Source: a virus
DNA: 35,105 nt
Reading direction: 5' to 3' (one strand)
Virus record (IMG/VR): IMGVR_UViG_3300043409_001279
Coordinates: 1-35,105 of that record
Made by a program: the position numbers and the translations under genes
The notes under the pieces: generated by a model
Seen by the model: only the letters and a program-made list of their open reading frames with translations
Told to the model about the DNA's origin: nothing
Databases searched by the model: none
Shown: positions 1 through 5,230 of the stretch, piece by piece
Layout of the letters: the number at the start of each line of letters is the position of its first letter
Position numbering within the stretch: position 1 is the stretch's first letter

Positions 1-51
1 GGTGCAGTAATCCTTCTTCGCAGTGATTTTGATAAGGTTCGATTTAGTCAT
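1..51 (-). CDS. Partial small phage protein, runs off the window
   Basis: Only the N-terminus is inside the window: MTKSNLIKITAKKDYCT, then the sequence ends. The ATG overlaps the TGA of the upstream gene (48..269) as ATGA, the coupling seen throughout this arm. The sequence just upstream on the coding strand (52-80) is an almost G-free run of CAA/AAAC repeats with no Shine-Dalgarno match. The product is not recognised. Confidence rests on the start context only. Confidence 0.45.
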   Translation of the reverse strand, partial: MTKSNLIKITAKKDYCT

Positions 52-269
52 TTGGTTTGCTTGTTTGTTTGTTGTTTGTCTGTCCAAGCCCTGGCATCTG
101 CCAAGGCTAAATTCATTTGTGCAACTGTCGCGCTCTTGAATGCACTAAGCATCCCCAATCGTTCATCAATCAAGTAGCGGGTTTCCGCTGCGACTTCCTC
201 GTTGCTGATGCCGACGTATTTCGGCTTTGAACCAATCAAGATGCGAGCAGATAGCGTTGCAATATTCAT
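48..269 (-). CDS. Hypothetical small phage protein (73 aa)
   Basis: A 73-residue ORF with a normal-looking, mixed composition (for example the segment KPKYVGISNEEVAAETRYLI). Its last residues, TDKQQTNKQTK, are simply the translated CAA/AAAC leader of the next gene. It overlaps the 3' third of the ORF at 166..486 in another frame by about 100 nt, which is too long for ordinary coupling. Either both are expressed, or the upstream gene shifts frame near 269 and this is its true C-terminal half. AAGG lies directly before the ATG, too close to be a good ribosome site. Function unknown. Confidence 0.5.
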   Translation of the reverse strand: MNIATLSARILIGSKPKYVGISNEEVAAETRYLIDERLGMLSAFKSATVAQMNLALADARAWTDKQQTNKQTK

Positions 270-486
270 CCTTCAAATCGTAAATCGTTTCGATTGGGAG
301 CAGCCAATTACGGCGCTTCTTCCAACCAGGAGCTGCAAAGTCCTGAAAGTAAATTGCAGCAGCCTCTGCCATTGGCTCAAGTTCCTGCTCAACCAGCACA
401 CGATTGGCGGCATTGGACATCCGGGTCCGTTCGGTCAACGCTGCCGCTTCCCGCTTTGCTGGTGAGTTAAGGGTTGATATCTTCAT
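166..486 (-). CDS. Hypothetical phage protein (106 aa), possible frameshift partner of 48..269
   Basis: The N-terminal 70 residues look like genuine protein: an Arg/Ala/Glu-rich helical start, then FQDFAAPGWKKRRNWLLPIE. The last 35 residues, which overlap 48..269, are rich in Arg, Ser and Gly and look like the shadow of that other frame. I read this either as one gene with a frameshift near 265-270 or as two overlapping genes. It sits 28 nt downstream of the 515..886 gene in the same leftward operon. Function not recognised. Confidence 0.5.
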   Translation of the reverse strand: MKISTLNSPAKREAAALTERTRMSNAANRVLVEQELEPMAEAAAIYFQDFAAPGWKKRRNWLLPIETIYDLKDEYCNAICSHLDWFKAEIRRHQQRGSRSGNPLLD

Positions 487-514
487 TGGCTAGAGGCTGC
501 TGCGAGGTTAATGG

Positions 515-886
515 TTACATCGGAACGTCAGTATCATCACCAGCAATCGGCAATGCGCCTTTGCGCTGCGGTGGCATCATCTTGACGCGAATAGCCCAAT
601 CGCTCTTGCCAAAGGCTTCCACCATCTCCAGATGCAGCGTGATGCGCTTGCCGATCCATTCATCGGTATCTTCGGCAGGATGCTGCTGAAGGATGCGCTT
701 CTTGTTGGTGGGATTGAGCACCAGCCCCTTCTCAACACCGCGAAACCACAGCACCGGCTTGGATTCTTCCTCGCCTTCGTTGTTCTTGAGCGTCTCGAAT
801 GTCACTTTGCTGATGATCAGCGGTGTGTCTCCCTCGACATCTGATGCCTTGAGGAATTTGCTTGGGTGTAGGTCGTTTATTTTCAT
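515..886 (-). CDS. Conserved phage hypothetical protein (123 aa), OB-like small protein
   Basis: The start MKINDLHPSKFLKASDVEG, then a strand-rich stretch ending PVLWFRGVEKGLVLNPTNKK and DEWIGKRITLH, matches from memory a widespread family of small phage proteins near recombination and replication genes. The pattern is 'MKINDLYPS.FLKAEDL ... KPVLYFEGKEKGLVLNKTNA ... DDWIGKPITLY'. The family has no settled function. The start is unambiguous. The leader (887-935) is rich in CAA/AAC and has no Shine-Dalgarno. The C-terminus is acidic (AGDDTDVPM), as in many single-strand-DNA-binding proteins, but that link is only a suggestion. Confidence 0.8.
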   Translation of the reverse strand: MKINDLHPSKFLKASDVEGDTPLIISKVTFETLKNNEGEEESKPVLWFRGVEKGLVLNPTNKKRILQQHPAEDTDEWIGKRITLHLEMVEAFGKSDWAIRVKMMPPQRKGALPIAGDDTDVPM

Positions 887-935
887 TTGTTGCTTTCGTT
901 TTAGTTGTTGCTGTTTGTTTGTTGACCGAAATCAT

Positions 936-1172
936 TTAATGGGCGACGTTCTGTTCGTCATTGGTTTCCCCTGTCACAGCATTGGGCTGTGGCAGGGTTT
1001 TCTCATTCAGCGACTCACGCCAGCATGGAGTGCAGATGTGGCTACGTTCCGTTGGGAACCCCGATTCATCCACCCACTCCCCACAGCACCTACAAACGCG
1101 CTGTGGCTCATCCTGAGACTCTGGCAGCTCATTGTCATACCTGCGCTGAGCTGTCTGGTAGTTGCTGCTCAT
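936..1172 (-). CDS. Small zinc-ribbon-like protein (78 aa)
   Basis: This is a hydrophilic protein with a compact cysteine cluster: C27-x-C-C30 and, about 17 residues later, C47-x-x-C50 followed by Trp. That spacing suits a single structural zinc site. Nothing else is diagnostic, so it could bind nucleic acid or protein. The ATG overlaps the stop of the HTH gene upstream (1169..1390) by 4 nt (ATGA), which argues for translational coupling and for this start. Confidence 0.65.
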   Translation of the reverse strand: MSSNYQTAQRRYDNELPESQDEPQRVCRCCGEWVDESGFPTERSHICTPCWRESLNEKTLPQPNAVTGETNDEQNVAH

Positions 1173-1390
1173 CGTACCGCCTCCAGGAACAACATGATCT
1201 GCGCGAACTTGTCAGGACTTAGGGCACGTTTGCCCAATTCTATGTCAGATTGATACGATGCTGACCATCCCATCATTGAAGCCAATCGGCGCAATGAGAT
1301 TTCAGTCTGCTGCCGACGCTGCCTGATGGTCTTTCCGTTGCCGGTGTGATCCGGGAACTGGATGACCTTGTTTGTGAATTTGAATTTCAT
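1169..1390 (-). CDS. XRE/Cro-type helix-turn-helix regulator (73 aa)
   Basis: Residues 21-70 read as one lambda-repressor-like HTH domain: TIRQRRQQTEISLRRLA is helix 1-2, SASYQSDIELGKR is the recognition-helix region with the typical S.SYxSDIELGKR pattern, and SPDKFAQIMLFLE is helix 5. At 73 residues it is a stand-alone DNA-binding domain without dimerisation or sensor parts, as in phage Cro-like proteins. It is coupled by 4-nt overlaps to the genes on both sides. Its target is unknown. The 22-bp inverted repeat at 10022-10043 is a candidate operator, but no direct link is visible. Confidence 0.8.
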   Translation of the reverse strand: MKFKFTNKVIQFPDHTGNGKTIRQRRQQTEISLRRLASMMGWSASYQSDIELGKRALSPDKFAQIMLFLEAVR

Positions 1391-1587
1391 TTTGAGTTGG
1401 CTTTGATTCCGAAAAGGATTGCGTTGCGGAACATCTTCGGGATGTCGGCATTAGACACCTTGCGATACTCAAGGGCTGATTTCATCTGGCCGAACAGGTG
1501 ATTGAACGCACTGGATCGCATTGCGTCCGATGCGTTCAGAACCAGGGGCCAGATTGGCTCAATTGAGGGTTTCGCTTTCATTGTCAT
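1387..1587 (-). CDS. Hypothetical small phage protein (66 aa)
   Basis: A 66-residue ORF opening MTMKAKPSIEPIWPLVLNA with a mixed helical composition (ASDAMRSSAFNHLFGQM). Its stop overlaps the start of the HTH gene by 4 nt, which supports its reality and frame. An alternative start two codons on (MKAKPS) cannot be excluded. No motif or family is recognised. Confidence 0.6.
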   Translation of the reverse strand: MTMKAKPSIEPIWPLVLNASDAMRSSAFNHLFGQMKSALEYRKVSNADIPKMFRNAILFGIKANSK

Positions 1588-1632
1588 TCGATGGTTTAAC
1601 TGCCATACGTTTACTAAGTCCGCTGATGGTTG

Positions 1633-1845
1633 TCAAATCTTTTTCTGATTTTCTTTCACGACTGCCAATTCCGCCCAATCTTTTAGCGGTGGATAATGGC
1701 ATTCCATGCGTTCGATTGCGTGAGCGCGGCAGCATTCGCGGCACACCGTTACGCTACCATCCCACCTGCCAGGGCCAAGCGGCAGCTTGCGCAGCTCAGA
1801 TGATCCATCCGAGAAGCATTGCGGGCCAGAACAGATCGTTGTCAT
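1633..1845 (-). CDS. Small cysteine-rich protein (70 aa)
   Basis: It carries C5 and C10 near the N-terminus (MTTICSGPQCF), then C35-R-E-C-C39 and C49. This looks like a zinc-binding fold of the kind used by small phage proteins that bind nucleic acid. The ATG overlaps the TGA of the small membrane protein gene upstream (1842..1991) by 4 nt. A competing frame at 1559..1744 has Arg/Ser-rich, shadow-like composition and was not chosen. Function unknown. Confidence 0.65.
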   Translation of the reverse strand: MTTICSGPQCFSDGSSELRKLPLGPGRWDGSVTVCRECCRAHAIERMECHYPPLKDWAELAVVKENQKKI

Positions 1846-1991
1846 TTCGTTGTGATGTTGATTGCCACTAATATACCAACCGTGATCCAGCCCATTGCCG
1901 CTATCCAGATCCAGAGCGGATCTACGCCATTGCGTTTGATTGCGGGGTGGCCAAGTAATGCCTTTTGCCAGTCTTCGTTGTGATCGTGCAT
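1842..1991 (-). CDS. Small single-pass membrane protein (49 aa)
   Basis: A 49-residue ORF starting MHDHNEDWQKALLGHPAIK, followed by a hydrophobic segment at residues 25-46 (DPLWIWIAAMGWITVGILV...) long enough for one membrane helix, and a short TTK tail. The hydrophilic N-terminus and very short C-terminus suggest a simple membrane-anchored peptide. It fits precisely into the gene chain: its TGA overlaps the next ATG (1845), and its start lies 4 nt after the stop of the previous gene (1996). It could be a holin-like or superinfection-exclusion peptide, but nothing proves this. Confidence 0.65.
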   Translation of the reverse strand: MHDHNEDWQKALLGHPAIKRNGVDPLWIWIAAMGWITVGILVAINITTK

Positions 1992-1995
1992 GGGA

Positions 1996-2208
1996 TTATT
2001 TCGTTGCCAGTTGCCCGCATAAGTGAAGCCGGAAATAGTCTCCGCGCTCAGGTGTGTAATGCTGGCTGACCGTGTGAATCATACCTGCCACTCTCTCGCC
2101 CGCTGCCATTGCATGAGCCTTGATAGACCAATTAAGCCAGGCTTCACGTGTCCTTTTTGCCGAGTTATCGACCGGCTGATTCAAGCCATTAAGTGCTATT
2201 ATTTTCAT
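1996..2208 (-). CDS. Hypothetical phage protein (70 aa)
   Basis: The chosen start gives MKIIALNGLNQPVDNSAKR and a protein rich in Trp, His and Ala. The frame stays open upstream: an alternative ATG at 2310 would give a 104-residue protein (MPRLYRLSPDRSSLVIGS...) overlapping the previous gene by 22 nt, and its extra residues look credible. I prefer 2208 because its leader ends ACTAAATGAC, like the start region of the gene at 3582, but the choice is uncertain. No family recognised. Confidence 0.55.
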   Translation of the reverse strand: MKIIALNGLNQPVDNSAKRTREAWLNWSIKAHAMAAGERVAGMIHTVSQHYTPERGDYFRLHLCGQLATK

Positions 2209-2288
2209 GTCATTTAGTTTTATCAGAAGCTTGATTGCTCCATGCTGGCCACAGGTTGAGCCGATGACCAGGCTGGAACGATCAGGGC

Positions 2289-2564
2289 TCAGTCGATAAA
2301 GACGTGGCATTCGCCTTTGTTGCCTGGCATTGCGCCACTGACGAATGCCCTGGACCACGGATTCTGTGTGATCGGTGTACCGTATTGCGCGAGGTCTGCA
2401 GCCGCGAACATTTCGCAGAGTTTTTGTGCAGCGTAGGCGTGAACGTCTCCGCTGTTAATTTCGTGAGGGTAGGGGATAGACAACGTGCCGCGCTCTGCCG
2501 TGGCTTTGATCCTGGATCCTCTGGCGTTGCTGGCTGGGATATACTTTGTGACGATTGCTTGCAT
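2289..2564 (-). CDS. Conserved hypothetical phage/bacterial protein (91 aa)
   Basis: The opening MQAIVTKYIPASNARGSRIK followed by KATAERGTLSIPYPHEIN matches from memory a widespread short family: 'MQAI.TKYLP.TNTRGSRIKA....G....PYDHALN...NH..AA..LA'. The family is found in phages and environmental bacteria and has no established function. A final segment includes FVSGAMPGNKGECHVF. The 30-nt leader (2565-2594) is A/C-rich with a single G and no Shine-Dalgarno. Confidence 0.8.
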   Translation of the reverse strand: MQAIVTKYIPASNARGSRIKATAERGTLSIPYPHEINSGDVHAYAAQKLCEMFAAADLAQYGTPITQNPWSRAFVSGAMPGNKGECHVFID

Positions 2565-2594
2565 AGGTTTTGGATGGTTCGGTGTTATTGGTTG

Positions 2595-2879
2595 TTAGAC
2601 CGCTGAGTCCTTTGACCATTCCGGCTCTGTGCCTTGAAGGTCGTTCAGCCAGCGGCAGTGTTTCACGGCTGTCTCGCGTTTGGTGTAGAGCAGCGCCTCG
2701 CCATCGCACGCGCAGTTCACCCACTTTCCTTTTTCGGTGTTGCGCTGGATGCCATAGACCGGCTCGCCAGTGTTGGTGTTCAGCCAGTCAGACACGCGGT
2801 ATTTCGGTCGCGGTCTAACCACCGGTTGGAGCGCAACCGGCGCGGGCTTCTGTGATTCGATTGTCTCGGTTTCAGTCAT
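2595..2879 (-). CDS. Hypothetical phage protein (94 aa)
   Basis: The start at 2879 (MTETETIESQKPAP) lies 4 nt after the stop of the upstream gene and removes an 11-residue extension that would overlap it. The first 30 residues are Pro/Thr-rich and probably disordered. The rest contains RVSDWLNTNTGEPVYGIQRN and WVNCACDGEALLYTKRETAVKH. The repeated aromatic/Gly pattern suggests a small beta domain. No family recognised. Confidence 0.6.
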   Translation of the reverse strand: MTETETIESQKPAPVALQPVVRPRPKYRVSDWLNTNTGEPVYGIQRNTEKGKWVNCACDGEALLYTKRETAVKHCRWLNDLQGTEPEWSKDSAV

Positions 2880-2883
2880 AGCG

Positions 2884-3582
2884 TTATTTTTGTTCTCGCG
2901 CCGGTGGCTCACCCGGAGCGATCACTGCATTTACCTTCTTAAAACTTGCTCCGTGCGCTGGAAAGCCCACGATCACGCTACGGTTTGACTTTTGGCAAAG
3001 TCCACAGTCAATGCATTGCACGTTGTGTGTGTAGTTTGGGCAGACGACCACTTTGCGACCTTCGGCTGTCGTCGCATTGCCTTTGTGATCGCTTGGAAGT
3101 ATCGTCACGACCGGCCCGATATTAAGAGCCGCAAGATCATCCGCCTCAGAAAGGTTATCGGCAGAAAGGTTGACCGTAAACCCACCATCGTTAGCGTCCG
3201 AAATTGCCTTTGCATTGCGTCCGATTGTCGGATCGTAATGAGTGTAGGTAAAGCCGCGCTTGCCATGGTTTGCCTTTGTGATTTCGCGCAATGATTTCGC
3301 GTCGATCTTGTCGTTTGCTCCCGGCAGATCGCCCGCTTGGTTGTGTCGCCAAATGCGATTTGCCGGTATTGATTTAATGCTGGCGATCAACTGATCGAAC
3401 GCCAGACCCTTATCGTTCATTCTATTCCAGTGAATATTGAGGCGTCCGGCACTAGCGTAACAGCCGTTAGCTTTTAAGGGGCACGCGTCTGGGCATGAAT
3501 CTTTCGATGTCATCGTAACGGGCATTGGACCGGTCTTTTCGTTTTTGCTTACCATTACGAAATTGTAGTTGTGCGTTGTCAT
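2884..3582 (-). CDS. Gp88/DUF7227-like cysteine-rich phage protein (232 aa)
   Basis: Residues 25-42 hold TSKDSCPDACPLKANGCY (C30, C34, C41). A central WRHNQAGDLPG (78-88) and TYTHYD (112-117) follow, then VNLSADN (137-143), VTILP (159-163) and a C-terminal cluster C181, C190, C193, C196. This order (SCP..CPL...C..., a 'W.H..GDLPG'-type motif, then late cysteines) matches phage proteins annotated as Gene product 88 or DUF7227 domains, assigned from memory. The family function is unsettled; the cysteine pattern suggests metal or Fe-S binding. The G-free leader CAACTAACTAAACTAA abuts the ATG. It is the largest gene of the distal leftward operon. Confidence 0.75.
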   Translation of the reverse strand: MTTHNYNFVMVSKNEKTGPMPVTMTSKDSCPDACPLKANGCYASAGRLNIHWNRMNDKGLAFDQLIASIKSIPANRIWRHNQAGDLPGANDKIDAKSLREITKANHGKRGFTYTHYDPTIGRNAKAISDANDGGFTVNLSADNLSEADDLAALNIGPVVTILPSDHKGNATTAEGRKVVVCPNYTHNVQCIDCGLCQKSNRSVIVGFPAHGASFKKVNAVIAPGEPPAREQK

Positions 3583-3673
3583 TTAGTTTAGTTAGTTGCG
3601 TTTCGGTTTTCTCTGACGTCCTTCATCAGTAGCCGCATTACGGCTAGACTGCCATTGCTGGAAGTTTCGGACT

Positions 3674-3829
3674 TTAGTTGATATCAAGTGTGGAAAATAC
3701 GATTCCAGCGTCGTTTCTGGCCGCCTTCATCGTGCGGCAGTATCCGCCTGCCAGCACGGTGCCGCCGCTAGTGATCCGCCATTCCCAAGTATTTGGAGTG
3801 ATACGTTCAATGGTGATAGTGATTTTCAT
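3674..3829 (-). CDS. Small hypothetical protein (51 aa) at the head of the distal leftward operon
   Basis: This 51-residue ORF starts MKITITIERITPNTWEW and contains RTMKAARNDA, a short beta-strand/helix pattern typical of small phage accessory proteins. Unusually for this phage it has a strong purine ribosome site, AGGGGAG at 3834-3840, five bases before the ATG. It is the first gene after the sigma-54-like promoter at 3844-3859. A start site predicted from that promoter (about 3833) would nearly remove the ribosome site, which is an unresolved conflict. Function unknown. Confidence 0.65.
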   Translation of the reverse strand: MKITITIERITPNTWEWRITSGGTVLAGGYCRTMKAARNDAGIVFSTLDIN

Positions 3830-3843
3830 TCGACTCCCCTCAT

Positions 3844-3859
3844 AGCGTTAACCGTGCCA
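3844..3859 (-). promoter_or_regulatory. Sigma-54-like -24/-12 promoter for the distal leftward genes
   Basis: Read on the minus strand the sequence is TGGCACGGTTAACGCT. It matches the -24 box TGGCAC exactly. Five bases on, ACGCT keeps the invariant GC of the -12 box (consensus TTGCW), so the GG and GC dinucleotides have the required spacing. Three direct repeats lie 65-250 bp upstream, where enhancer sites for sigma-54 activators normally sit. The two mismatches in the -12 box and the very short predicted leader lower confidence. Confidence 0.4.
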
Positions 3860-3918
3860 AGCTTACACAGCGCAACAACGACAGCAGTATCGTGCATTGC
3901 TTGCTATGGGGTGATCAC

Positions 3919-3942
3919 GAGTACGTAAAGAATTCCGACACT
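3919..3942. repeat. Direct repeat copy 1, possible activator site
   Basis: GAGTAC followed by the 18-mer core GTAAAGAATTCCGACACT (core 3925-3942). Two further copies lie at 4007-4030 and 4084-4107. Core starts are 88 and 77 bp apart. All three lie upstream of the sigma-54-like promoter in a stretch without genes. Confidence 0.7.
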
Positions 3943-3957
3943 CTATTTTACGTAACC

Positions 3958-4002
3958 TGTTGATTTAGCTGGTCAGCCTGGCTAACTCGTTGCAAATCAA
4001 CA
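3958..4002. repeat. Inverted repeat between repeat copies 1 and 2
   Basis: TGTTGATTT (3958-3966) and AAATCAACA (3994-4002) are perfect reverse complements around a 27-nt centre. The centre itself contains TAGC/GCTA. It could fold as a hairpin or form part of a protein-binding region. No T-run follows on either strand, so it does not look like an intrinsic terminator. Confidence 0.5.
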
Positions 4003-4006
4003 TCAC

Positions 4007-4030
4007 GTAGTTGTAAAGAATGCCGACACT
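4007..4030. repeat. Direct repeat copy 2, possible activator site
   Basis: Core GTAAAGAATGCCGACACT at 4013-4030, one mismatch to copy 1. The flank (GTAGTT) differs from copies 1 and 3 (GAGTAC), so the 18-bp core is the conserved unit. Confidence 0.7.
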
Positions 4031-4083
4031 TATGGGGCGCAAAACCTACGCTTTGAGCTTAAACCGTTGTGAATCAACTAATC

Positions 4084-4107
4084 GAGTACGTAAAGAATTC
4101 AGACAGT
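4084..4107. repeat. Direct repeat copy 3, possible activator site
   Basis: GAGTAC plus core GTAAAGAATTCAGACAGT at 4090-4107, two mismatches to copy 1. It ends just before the stop codon of the small gene at 4109..4369. Confidence 0.7.
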
Positions 4108-4108
4108 G

Positions 4109-4369
4109 TTAGTCTATGGGTCTACCATCTTCTCCAATTGGCGGCAATCCTCTGGCCTGACGATAACGCTTGTAATTGAGTGGCCTTGATCCTGATTCAC
4201 CGTAGCGAGCACGCCTAGTCTGCCAAGCTCTACTGGATTGCATCTTGGCCATTATAGACCGTTTATCCCTACTCCACGTCCTAAACCCTGTCCCGATCTT
4301 GCGATACCATGCACTTATAGTCTCACGCTCTACTTGGTTGCTGGATAGTCCGCTATCTATGGTTGCCAT
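4109..4369 (-). CDS. Small basic orphan protein (86 aa)
   Basis: An Arg/Lys-rich ORF (MATIDSGLSSNQVERET..., then YRKIGTGFRTW and YKRYRQARGLPPIGEDG) that would be a strongly basic, possibly nucleic-acid-binding protein. Its codons (AGG, ATA, CTA, AGT) differ from those of neighbouring phage genes. It lies alone between the repeat array and the structured gene-free region. TTAAGG lies about 8-13 bases before the ATG. It may be a recent arrival, or may be non-coding and part of the adjacent RNA-like locus. No family recognised. Confidence 0.45.
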   Translation of the reverse strand: MATIDSGLSSNQVERETISAWYRKIGTGFRTWSRDKRSIMAKMQSSRAWQTRRARYGESGSRPLNYKRYRQARGLPPIGEDGRPID

Positions 4370-4388
4370 TGCCTAGCCTTAACTGATG

Positions 4389-4710
4389 AACAGCCTACAC
4401 TCAAGACTGATTTGCTACGCTCTACACTGCCCCAGACTCTACGCCGATGTGATGTGATTAGGCTGTTGTGTCCTGTTCGCATCCGTTTCACCAGGTTACA
4501 TAACCACATCGCTCACGATTCACATCACCACATAACATGTTCAGCATCAGACACTAGCCAGAGTAGAGTAGAGCTAGAATTTGGGCTGTTTTGCAATTAT
4601 GAGTGAGCTGCTCATGATGGGGGGAGGGGGGGGGGATTCGAGCTGCTTCTTAGGATACTGCTATCCACATATTTGATTTTATTTTTTTAGAACTTTGCTA
4701 TTTTGTCAGG
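4389..4710. other. Gene-free section with long inverted repeats (left half of structured region)
   Basis: No convincing ORF is present on either strand. Inverted repeats include AACAGCCTA (4389-4397) with TAGGCTGTT (4459-4467), and GTGATGTGA (4449-4457) with TCACATCAC (4520-4528), which cross each other like a pseudoknot. Others are GGTT-ACAT-AACC (4494-4505), ATGAG/CTCAT (4599-4603 and 4611-4615) and GGATA/TATCC (4653-4666), the last followed by T-rich sequence to 4688. It may be the 5' part of the RNA-like locus that follows, or its promoter and processing region. Confidence 0.4.
4619..4635. repeat. Poly-G tract (G6-A-G10)
   Basis: Six G, one A, ten G. It is the longest homopolymer in the window, in otherwise mixed-composition DNA. 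It is prone to slippage and sequencing error, so its exact length is uncertain. No role can be assigned. Confidence 0.9.
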
Positions 4711-5186
4711 GCAGTATCTGGCACTGGGGCTGAACTGCTGTTGTAGCAGAATCTGCGAGATGAGTTCGATTGGCGGGTACAAAGCAACCCTTATGCAAGG
4801 ATTACTTTGTTAAGCTGGGTGGTCTGCGAGATTGAGACGGACAGAGCGTAACACATCTCCGTGAGGAGAAATAGCGATTGGGAACACCTGGCCCACCAGA
4901 ATCCCTAGACAATGGAATTGTCAGCTACAAGCAAGCAACGTGAGTTGCGCTACTTTTAATCTGAGCCGGACTGCAAATCTCTCAGACGTGTATTGGTTTT
5001 ACGCTGGCAGCATTAGCCGAGGATAAACCGGATGTATTGAACCTGCTCAGGTCTTGCCTGAATCACAAGTTGAAAGAGTCAGCCGCCCACCGTCAATCGA
5101 GGTGCGAAGCAGGATAGGATTGGCCAAGGCTGGTTTGGTGGTTCCAATCGGGCAAATTGTAATTGAGCGTGTCATCTGCTTCGCAC
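4711..5186 (+). ncRNA. Candidate large structured non-coding RNA
   Basis: About 480 nt without genes carry a dense series of local perfect stems. They are GCAGT/ACTGC (4711-4738), CAAAG/CTTTG enclosing CCTT/AAGG (about 4780-4809), TCTCC-GTGA-GGAGA (4856-4869), GGGA/TCCC enclosing CTGG/CCAG (4880-4905) and GACAAT-GGA-ATTGTC (4908-4922). Further on are GCAAC-GTGA-GTTGC (4935-4948), CTGAG/CTCAG (4961-4985), GGTTT/AAACC (4995-5029) and TCAGG/CCTGA (5047-5061). An 11-bp perfect closing stem GTGCGAAGCAG/CTGCTTCGCAC (5102-5186) contains GATTGG/CCAATC and CCAA/TTGG. Two stems carry GNRA-type GTGA loops only when read on the plus strand, so I place it there, opposite to its neighbours. Size and phage context recall GOLLD/ROOL-class RNAs, but no sequence match is claimed. 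Confidence 0.5.
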
Positions 5187-5230
5187 TACATGTATCGCTC
5201 AGGATTCGATGGTTGTCAAATGGGAATTTG

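Noticed and set aside
693-1253. Plus-strand ORF of 186 codons
   Set aside because: It is antisense to three well-supported, mutually coupled minus-strand genes (515-886, 936-1172, 1169-1390). Its translation is Ser/Leu/Cys-rich shadow sequence.
3919-4107. CRISPR array from the three repeats
   Set aside because: Only three 18-bp imperfect units with unequal spacing (88 and 77 bp) and no cas genes. They fit regulatory sites better.
4719-4734. Plus-strand sigma-54-like sequence TGGCACTGGGGCTGAA
   Set aside because: It has the -24 TGGCAC but lacks the invariant GC at -12, and it lies inside the first stem of the structured region.
4632-4790. tRNA-like T-loop sequences (GATTCGAGC near 4635, GAGTTCGATT near 4761)
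   Set aside because: Neither has a pairable T-stem, an acceptor stem or a complete cloverleaf in the surrounding bases on either strand.
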